5,262 nt of DNA from Planctomycetota bacterium (lineage in GTDB: Bacteria > Planctomycetota > UBA11346): NCBI GenBank assembly GCA_013821615.1, contig JACDGQ010000262.1, positions 1 through 5,262 of the forward strand. Direction: 5' to 3'. Every line of letters begins with the position of its first letter. The first letter of the stretch is position 1. The position numbers were made by a program, and so were the translations under genes. Positions 1 to 3,832 of the stretch are shown here, piece by piece. The notes beneath the pieces are model-generated. The model was not told where the DNA came from. It saw only the letters and a program-made list of their open reading frames with translations, and did not search any database.

Positions 1-112
1 GTGCGCGGGGGGCGCAGCGGGCGGCTCAGAGGTGAGCGGGCGCGACGATCAGGGATGCGATCACTCGCGGGGGCGGCGTGGTCCGGGGCGGCGGCGCAGG
101 ATCCGTTTCACG

Positions 113-150
113 ACGCGCTGACGGCTGGTCGCCGGCAACGGGAAGCGCGT
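113..150. repeat. Nested inverted repeat (possible stem-loop)
   Basis: ACGCGCT at 113-119 is the exact reverse complement of AGCGCGT at 144-150. Inside the 24-nt loop a second, shorter stem is possible (CGGC 122-125 with GCCG 131-134, 5-nt loop). There is no T-run on either side, so it does not look like an intrinsic terminator. In GC-rich DNA stems of this length arise by chance, so a function is uncertain. Confidence 0.3.
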
Positions 151-234
151 ACAAGCCGCGCGACGTGTGATTGGACGCTGGCTGTGCACGGGACGGCTGC
201 GCATTTGGGCTTGACTCCGCATACGGTTGGCGCG

Positions 235-246
235 CGCTGATCAGCG
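235..246. repeat. 12-bp perfect palindrome at the heptamer-array border
   Basis: CGCTGATCAGCG reads the same on both strands, with TGATCA at its centre. Its last three bases are the first three bases of the heptamer array, so it sits exactly at the array's left edge. A related 10-mer, CGCTGATCAG, recurs at 3479-3488 in the porin-trpE intergenic region. It could be a protein-binding dyad or chance; nothing else in the sequence decides this. Confidence 0.4.
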
Positions 247-334
247 AGAAGCGAGAAGCGAGAAGCGAGAAGCGAGAAGCGAGAAGCGAGAAGCGAGAAG
301 CGAGAAGCGAGAAGCGAGAAGCGAGAAGCGAGAA
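244..334 (+). repeat. Heptanucleotide tandem array, 13 perfect GCGAGAA units
   Basis: Thirteen consecutive copies of GCGAGAA run without a single mismatch over 91 bp. It starts right after TGATCA and ends in AAATTCCC. Because the unit length is 7, three units make one 21-bp period, and every frame reads through: Ser-Glu-Lys-Arg-Glu-Ala-Arg on the plus strand and Phe-Ser-Leu-Leu-Ala-Ser-Arg on the minus strand. Those peptides are a by-product of the repeat, not evidence of a protein. Perfect identity suggests recent expansion by slipped-strand replication, so copy number probably varies between close relatives. It lies 154 bp beyond the urtA stop codon. A minus-strand transcript running past urtA would carry the pyrimidine-rich complement TTCTCGC. 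Confidence 0.97.
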
Positions 335-391
335 ATTCCCATACCAAGCGATCACACCCGACGCGGTTCCAAGCCGTCGTCGGGGGGATCA

Positions 392-415
392 CCGCCCGGC
401 ATGCGCGCCGGGCGG
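392..415 (-). terminator. Second GC-rich hairpin downstream of urtA
   Basis: CCGCCCGGC at 392-400 pairs perfectly with GCCGGGCGG at 407-415 around a 6-nt loop, a very stable 9-bp stem. It lies 29 bp beyond the first hairpin in the direction of urtA transcription. No T-run follows on the minus strand. It may be a backup transcription block or a 3' end stabilising structure for the urtA message. I class it as terminator-like only because of its position. Confidence 0.35.
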
Positions 416-444
416 CTTGGATGCGGAAACAGACGTGAAGGAAA

Positions 445-471
445 CCGGCCCATCCCACACCGATGGGCCGG
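445..471 (-). terminator. Probable urtA transcription terminator hairpin
   Basis: CCGGCCCATC (445-454) is the exact reverse complement of GATGGGCCGG (462-471), giving a 10-bp perfect stem with a 7-nt loop. It begins 17 bp after the urtA stop codon, the usual place for a terminator. On the minus strand the stem is followed by TTTCCTTC, a weak, interrupted T-tract, so termination may be partial. If some transcription passes it, this structure could set the ratio of urtA message to whatever lies further left, as hairpins often do after abundant periplasmic binding-protein genes. Confidence 0.5.
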
Positions 472-488
472 CTCCCGCCACGAAGGGA

Positions 489-1745
489 TTACTTGGGGCC
501 ACCGGTGGGCTTGGGGATCTTGCTGGCGTCGGGCCACAGGTAGGCGCTGTAGCTGTCCGGTTGGACCAGGCCCTTGGACTGCCACACCGTCTTGAACTGG
601 CCGTCCTTGAGGATCTCGCCGATGATGACGGGCTTCCAGGTGTGCTGGTTCTTCTCGTCCATCTTCTTCTTGCCGCCCGGCGCGTCGAACTCGAGGCCGT
701 AGACCGCGGCGCGCACCTTGTCGACCTCGAAGCTCTTGGCCTTCTCGCAGGCCGCGGCCCACACGTAGACGCCGTAGTAGGCGGCCTCGATGGGATCATC
801 GACCACGCGGTCGGCGCCGTACTTCTTCTTGAACGCCGCGATGAACTTCTTGTTCGCCGGGGTGTCGATGTTCATGTAGTAGTTCCAGGCGGCCAGGTGG
901 CCGACCAGCGGCGGGACGTCCATGGCGCGCAGCTCGTCCTCGGCGACCGAGAAGGCCATGATCGGGCAATCGGCCGCGGTCAGGCCCTGGTTGGCGAATT
1001 CCTTGTAGAAGGGCACATTCGAGTCGCCGTTGATGGTCGACAGGACGCACGCCTTGCCGCCCTTGGCCAGCTCCTTGATCTTGCCGACGATGGTCTGGTA
1101 GTCCTGGTGGTGGAACGGGGTGTACTCCTCGACCACGTTCTCATCGGGCACGCCCTTGGCCTTGAGGAAGGCCTTGAGCACCTTGTTCGCGGTGCGCGGG
1201 AAGACGTAGTCGGTGCCGAGCAGGTAGAACTTCTTGTATGCGCCGCCCTCTTCCGAAAGCAGGTACTCGGCCGCGGGCACCAGCTGCTCGTTGGGCGAGG
1301 CGGCGGTGTAGAAGACGTTCAGCGACTGTTCCTCGCCCTCGTACTGCACGGGGTAGAAGAGCAGGGCGTTGTTCGACTCGTAGACCGGCAGCACCGACTT
1401 GCGGCTCACCGAGGTCCAGCAGCCGAAGGTCACGGCGACCTTGTCCTGGGTGACCAGCTGCTTGGCCTTTTCGGCGAACAGGTCCCAGTTCGACGCGGGG
1501 TCGACCACCACCGGGGTGATCATCTTGCCGAGCACGCCGCCCTTGGCGTTGATCTCGTCGACGGCGAGCAGGGTGCCGTCTTTGCACGAGATCTCGGAAA
1601 TGGCCATGGTGCCGCTGAGCGAGTGCAGGACGCCGATCTTGACGGTGTCCGCAGCGTTCAGGGCGGGCGCGAAGCCGAGGCTCGCCACCGCGCCGATGGC
1701 GAGGACTTTCAACAGGCTGCGGCGTGAGGGGGTTGGACTGTTCAT
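489..1745 (-). CDS. urtA: Urea ABC transporter, periplasmic urea-binding protein UrtA
   Basis: The product is a 418-residue periplasmic binding protein of the branched-chain amino acid receptor-like fold. It captures urea (or possibly short amides) and delivers it to the UrtBC permease and UrtDE ATPases. Residues 7-13, SRRSLLK, form a twin-arginine (Tat) motif, followed by a hydrophobic stretch and likely cleavage near residue 31 (ALNA). The mature protein opens with VKIGVLHSLSGTMAISE (35-51), the UrtA ligand-binding opening. Other UrtA hallmarks are FGCWTSVSRKSVLP (107-120), LFYPVQYEGEE (129-139), GTDYVFPRTAN (177-187), STINGDSNVPFYKE (236-249), GHLAAWNYY (282-290) and VWQSKGLV (387-394). 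Length matches the family. ATG 1745 is chosen because the Tat motif follows directly and a GGAG lies 8 bp upstream; the frame stays open further upstream but reads as non-protein sequence. The related amide-binding protein FmdD is the main alternative. No urtB follows within the window. Confidence 0.93.
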   Translation of the reverse strand: MNSPTPSRRSLLKVLAIGAVASLGFAPALNAADTVKIGVLHSLSGTMAISEISCKDGTLLAVDEINAKGGVLGKMITPVVVDPASNWDLFAEKAKQLVTQDKVAVTFGCWTSVSRKSVLPVYESNNALLFYPVQYEGEEQSLNVFYTAASPNEQLVPAAEYLLSEEGGAYKKFYLLGTDYVFPRTANKVLKAFLKAKGVPDENVVEEYTPFHHQDYQTIVGKIKELAKGGKACVLSTINGDSNVPFYKEFANQGLTAADCPIMAFSVAEDELRAMDVPPLVGHLAAWNYYMNIDTPANKKFIAAFKKKYGADRVVDDPIEAAYYGVYVWAAACEKAKSFEVDKVRAAVYGLEFDAPGGKKKMDEKNQHTWKPVIIGEILKDGQFKTVWQSKGLVQPDSYSAYLWPDASKIPKPTGGPK

Positions 1746-1753
1746 CAGGTATT

Positions 1754-1757
1754 CTCC
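1754..1757 (-). promoter_or_regulatory. urtA ribosome binding site
   Basis: On the minus strand GGAG, within CCGGAGAAT, precedes the urtA ATG with an 8-nt gap. This supports the ATG at 1745 as the true start over the longer open frame extending to 1922. Confidence 0.75.
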
Positions 1758-1801
1758 GGCAGGCGGGCGGCGCGAGGAGCCACCACGGGTTGTGTCTGGT
1801 C

Positions 1802-1817
1802 CCGAGCAGGCGCTCGG
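1802..1817 (-). other. Small hairpin in the urtA leader
   Basis: CCGAGC and GCTCGG pair perfectly over 6 bp with a 4-nt loop (GCCT on the minus strand), about 45 nt before the ribosome binding site. If transcription starts at the sigma-54-like promoter this would be part of the 5' untranslated leader, perhaps a stability element. It has no T-run and no recognisable riboswitch context. Confidence 0.35.
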
Positions 1818-1883
1818 CCCCGTCCGCGGGGGCTGGAGGCCGCCATCCCCATCGGGAGATGCGCCCAGGATCCGCGGCTGCAG

Positions 1884-1899
1884 TGCAACTATGGTGCCG
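1884..1899 (-). promoter_or_regulatory. Candidate sigma-54 (RpoN) promoter for urtA
   Basis: The minus strand reads CGGCACCATAGTTGCA. Against the RpoN consensus TGGCACG-N4-TTGCW it keeps GGCAC at -24 and TTGCA at -12. The spacing between the invariant GG and GC is exactly right, and the mismatches are C for T at the first position and C for G at the seventh. Transcription would begin near 1873, leaving a leader of about 128 nt. Urea uptake is commonly under nitrogen control through NtrC and RpoN, so the context fits. No NtrC enhancer site is evident, and short matches can arise by chance in GC-rich DNA. Confidence 0.45.
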
Positions 1900-1921
1900 A
1901 GGGGAAATGGCCGGATGTGCA

Positions 1922-1950
1922 CACTGGCGCAGCACTACCAGTGGGCTGGT
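1922..1950 (-). promoter_or_regulatory. Interleaved inverted repeats upstream of urtA promoter (operator-like)
   Basis: On the minus strand ACCAG-CCCA-CTGGT (1950-1937) is a perfect 5+5 dyad. It overlaps a second perfect dyad, CACTGG-N10-CCAGTG (1943-1922). The shared core is three alternating CCAG/CTGG half-sites within 29 bp. The second dyad is centred about 60 bp upstream of the start predicted from the sigma-54 candidate. This looks like a site for a dimeric regulator, but I cannot name one; it does not match the NtrC consensus. Confidence 0.35.
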
Positions 1951-2096
1951 CGCATCCCCATGGTCAAATAGAGAGCGAATGATGCGCTTATTGCTGAGCA
2001 GTGCAGCGGGCGAGTGGCCACTTCTCCGCACGCCAATTCTTCATTGTCGTAGTCGCGCATGTGGGATGAACCACACCGATGTGCGCACCGACACGC

Positions 2097-2134
2097 CTAA
2101 AAACAACAACCCCCGGTGTCTCCACCGGGGGTTG
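2097..2134 (-). terminator. Strong intrinsic terminator of the porin gene
   Basis: CAACCCCCGGTG (2107-2118) and CACCGGGGGTTG (2123-2134) form a perfect 12-bp stem with a 4-nt loop. On the minus strand it is followed by TTGTTTTTAGG, a proper T-tract. It begins 36 bp after the porin stop codon. This is a near-ideal Rho-independent terminator. It implies that the porin and urtA are transcribed separately, although they share an orientation. Confidence 0.93.
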
Positions 2135-2170
2135 CAGGAATCAAACGGCCGAAGCCGTCGGAGTTCGGAA

Positions 2171-3349
2171 TCAGAACGCGACGAGCGCCTCGACCGAGAA
2201 GGTCACATCGTTGACCTTCTTGACGCCGGGGGCATCGCTGTCGAACGACGTGAAGGCGAGTTCGCCATTGAGGCCGAAGTTCGCCGACTGGAGCGGGTTC
2301 GTCAGGACGGCGACCGCGAACTCGGTGGCCTTGGGCTTGGGCGAGTTGGCGACATCGCTCTCGGCCGTGATGTACTGGAACATCCCAGTGATCGAGACCG
2401 GGATCGACACGGTGCCCTTCGGCAGCGCGTAGTTCGCCAGGAGCATGCCCTGGGTACGCTTGGCGCCCGTATCGTTGACCGTGGCCTTGTTGACGTCCTT
2501 GCGATCGCCAATGGTGAAGTACATGATTTCCGCACCGATCAGCCAGCCCTCAGCGGGCTTGAGGGTCGCGTTCAGGCCGAGCAGCAGGGCATCGCCGCCC
2601 AGCTCGCCATTGCCGACGGTCGCAGCCGGAGCGCCGCCCAGGCCGTTGGAGACGCGGTACAGGCCGGGATCGCCGCCGTGCGGATCGTAGGCGAAGTCGA
2701 AGTCGATGTTGCCCAGGTCCTTCGGGAAGGCGTAGGTCAGGTCGAGGCCGTAGCCCAGATCGGCATTCTCACGGTGGGTCGAGCGGCCGGGGGTCGGCGC
2801 GCCCTGCGAGATCGCGTCGGCGGCATCGAAGTAGCCGTTGGTCAGGTGGAACGAGCCGCTGATGGGCGATTCCTTGGACGCGTAGGCGATGTTGGTGCCG
2901 ATGACGTCGTTGCCGTAGATGCCCAAGTAGCCGATCAGGCTGGCGTTCGGGGTGTACAGGCCGGTCGGCTCGGGGCTGAGCCAGCCGATGTGGTCGATGT
3001 ACTTGCCGGCGCTCCAGGTCCAGTCGCTGTTGAGCGCCCAGGACATGTAGCCTTCGCGAACATTGATGACGTTCGTGCCGGGGATGATGAAGAGGTTGAT
3101 CTTGGCGGTGACGCCGTCGACGATCTTGGCGTTGACCTTCAGGCTCTCGGTGCTGGCGAAGCCGATGCCGAGGCTCTTCTCGTTCTTGGCCGTGGCTGGG
3201 TTGTTATCGGCGTTGGTGCTGTCGACGTAGAGGAAGTTGTCCGACCAGCCGTTGAAGGAGACGCTCGGGCCCTTGTCTTCGGCGAAGACGCTGGAACCGG
3301 CGGTGATGGCGAGGACGCCCATGACGGGCACGAGGTGACGAAGATTCAC
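2171..3349 (-). CDS. Outer-membrane beta-barrel porin, OmpL-like (BBP2-type)
   Basis: The product is a 392-residue outer-membrane protein. It has a Sec signal peptide, MNLRH then a hydrophobic core, with a signal peptidase I site after SVFA (residue 23). The mature part has alternating polar/hydrophobic strands rich in Gly, Asn, Asp and aromatics, no cysteine, and ends in Val-Ala-Phe, the terminal Phe used by the BAM machinery. The segment GKYIDHIGWLSPEPTGLY (115-132), followed by N-A-S-L-I-G-Y-L-G-I-Y-G, resembles the conserved middle of BBP2/OmpL-like porins. Asp/Asn-rich stretches (43-56, 235-251, 283-299) probably are surface loops. The start is GTG, chosen because a perfect AGGAGG lies just upstream and the signal peptide begins directly. 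Substrate is not determinable from sequence; lying upstream of urtA it may admit urea or small amides, an inference from proximity only. Confidence 0.83.
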   Translation of the reverse strand: MNLRHLVPVMGVLAITAGSSVFAEDKGPSVSFNGWSDNFLYVDSTNADNNPATAKNEKSLGIGFASTESLKVNAKIVDGVTAKINLFIIPGTNVINVREGYMSWALNSDWTWSAGKYIDHIGWLSPEPTGLYTPNASLIGYLGIYGNDVIGTNIAYASKESPISGSFHLTNGYFDAADAISQGAPTPGRSTHRENADLGYGLDLTYAFPKDLGNIDFDFAYDPHGGDPGLYRVSNGLGGAPAATVGNGELGGDALLLGLNATLKPAEGWLIGAEIMYFTIGDRKDVNKATVNDTGAKRTQGMLLANYALPKGTVSIPVSITGMFQYITAESDVANSPKPKATEFAVAVLTNPLQSANFGLNGELAFTSFDSDAPGVKKVNDVTFSVEALVAF

Positions 3350-3355
3350 GTGAAA

Positions 3356-3362
3356 CCCTCCT
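3356..3362 (-). promoter_or_regulatory. Porin ribosome binding site (AGGAGGG) selecting a GTG start
   Basis: The minus strand carries AGGAGGG ending 6 nt before GTG 3349. The full anti-Shine-Dalgarno match decides the start in favour of this GTG over the downstream in-frame ATG at codon 10, which would cut the signal peptide. It suggests strong translation, as expected for an abundant outer-membrane protein. Confidence 0.88.
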
Positions 3363-3455
3363 AAGGGGGTGAAGCGTTTCCAGCGGCACCATCAACCCCC
3401 ACACAGGGCTGACAGTCGAGGCAGGCGAAACGTACGGCGTGTGGGATGGGGATGA

Positions 3456-3493
3456 CCCCGCCGTCCGCCAGCTGCTCCGCTGATCAGGCGGGG
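3456..3493 (-). other. Possible stem-loop in the porin leader
   Basis: CCCCGCC (3456-3462) pairs with GGCGGGG (3487-3493) over 7 bp. The 24-nt loop can form a second small stem (CAGC 3469-3472 with GCTG 3479-3482). It lies about 107-144 bp upstream of the porin start and would be in the 5' leader if transcription starts near the AT-rich patch. Such leaders can be targets of small RNAs in outer-membrane protein genes, but nothing here shows that directly. Confidence 0.3.
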
Positions 3494-3630
3494 ATGATGG
3501 AAAGCAGGCAAACTGATTCAATTGTCTTTTTTCCTGACACTCCGGTAAGGGGGGCCACGGGTTCCGGTGGGCTATCTGCTGCCTCCGGGCAATTCTCGGG
3601 ATTCGCCTGTCCCATCCGGAGTTCCGCCGC

Positions 3631-3662
3631 GCGGTCAGGGTTCGACTTTCGACAACTGCCGC
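3631..3662 (+). other. Stem-loop upstream of trpE
   Basis: GCGG-t-CAG (3631-3638) pairs with CTGCCGC (3656-3662), leaving one bulged T. Inside, TCGA 3642-3645 can pair with TCGA 3649-3652. A neighbouring small hairpin, TGGCT/AGCCA, sits at 3668-3682. GGTTCGA inside the loop resembles a tRNA T-loop, but the rest of a tRNA is absent. There is no T-run after either stem, so neither is a classical attenuator. Confidence 0.3.
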
Positions 3663-3730
3663 TAACGTGGCTCCACCAGCCATAGCACCGCTGCTGCACG
3701 CCGCTGCCATCGGCGCGGACTATCGTCTCG

Positions 3731-3830
3731 TGCCCTTCTGAGCTCCTTCCCTGCCTCCCCACCTCACTGCCCCCTTCTGGTCTCCTGCCCTTCTGCCCTT
3801 TCGCCCTTCCCCGCCCTCCCCTTGCTGCCG
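3731..3830 (+). repeat. Pyrimidine-rich tract with 8-nt-period repeat before trpE
   Basis: From 3743 to 3830, 75 of 88 bases are C or T. CCCTT recurs at 3772, 3788, 3796 and 3804, that is in steps of 8 (one step of 16). Positions 3786-3809 are three tandem octamers: TGCCCTTC, TGCCCTTT, CGCCCTTC. TGCCCTTCTG occurs at both 3731 and 3786. The tract runs to within two bases of the trpE ATG and contains no Shine-Dalgarno-like purine stretch. trpE translation may therefore depend on ribosomal protein S1 binding to the pyrimidine-rich leader, or transcription may start close to the ATG. It looks like a partly decayed short tandem repeat. Confidence 0.75.
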
Positions 3831-3832
3831 CC

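Larger units (their letters stand above)
1..488. other. Non-coding, repeat-bearing region downstream of urtA
   Basis: I see no supportable gene here. Open frames cross it on both strands, but those passing through the heptamer array are open only because the repeat contains no stop codon in any frame. The remaining predicted peptides are Arg/Ala/Pro-rich, low in complexity and match no family I recognise. The region holds the heptamer array (244-334), a 12-bp palindrome at its left border (235-246), a nested inverted repeat (113-150) and two GC-rich hairpins next to the urtA stop codon (392-415 and 445-471). If urtB followed urtA in an ordinary operon its start would be expected here. None is visible, so either the transporter operon resumes beyond the left edge or urtA stands alone. 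Confidence 0.6.
1746..2096 (-). promoter_or_regulatory. Control region upstream of urtA
   Basis: This 351-bp gap between the porin terminator and the urtA start contains no supportable gene. It holds, in the direction of transcription, a cluster of inverted repeats (1922-1950), a candidate sigma-54 promoter (1884-1899), a small hairpin in the presumed leader (CCGAGC 1812-1817 with GCTCGG 1802-1807, 4-nt loop) and the ribosome binding site (1754-1757). I searched by eye for the NtrC dyad TGCACC-type site and for sigma-70 elements and found nothing convincing. A TTGACC near 1967-1962 lacks a -10 partner at normal spacing. Confidence 0.5.
3350..3832. promoter_or_regulatory. Divergent intergenic region between the porin and trpE
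   Basis: This 483-bp region must carry the start signals for both flanking genes. Next to the porin are its ribosome binding site and a leader able to fold (3456-3493). An AT-richer patch at about 3505-3535 is the likeliest place for the porin promoter, but I find no clean -35/-10 pair and no sigma-54 match. Towards trpE there are stem-loops (3631-3662 and 3668-3682) and then a pyrimidine-rich repeat tract reaching the ATG. No leader peptide with tandem Trp codons and no T-box element is visible, so trp attenuation of those kinds is not supported. A 79-codon open frame starting at 3446 has no ribosome binding site and no family resemblance. Confidence 0.55.

Noticed and set aside
244..334. 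CRISPR array
   Set aside because: The units are contiguous 7-mers with no spacers, and there are no cas genes in the window.
26..355. Minus-strand open frame with repeated Phe-Ser-Leu-Leu-Ala-Ser-Arg, considered as a repeat protein
   Set aside because: The periodic peptide is produced mechanically by the heptamer in every frame. The sequence after the array is low-complexity, and there is no ribosome site before the start.
171..1727. 518-codon open frame on the plus strand beginning before the heptamer array
   Set aside because: It is antisense to urtA. It stays open through high GC and the stop-free repeat, and its translation is Val/Leu/Asp/Arg-rich shadow sequence with no family resemblance.
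1746..1922. 59-codon N-terminal extension of urtA
   Set aside because: The extension runs through the promoter and leader, lacks protein-like composition, and would bury the Tat signal. ATG 1745 has a ribosome site and the signal peptide follows immediately.
1724..3364. 546-codon open frame on the plus strand
   Set aside because: It is antisense to the whole porin gene, crosses the porin terminator and urtA promoter region, and has typical shadow composition. The porin on the opposite strand has signal peptide, ribosome site and terminator.
3631..3662. tRNA-like T-loop (GGTTCGA)
   Set aside because: No acceptor stem, D-arm or anticodon arm can be drawn around it; the flanking stem does not match T-arm geometry.
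3446..3685. 79-codon plus-strand open frame between the porin and trpE, considered as a leader peptide
   Set aside because: It has no ribosome binding site, only one Trp codon, no attenuator behind it and no resemblance to a known family.
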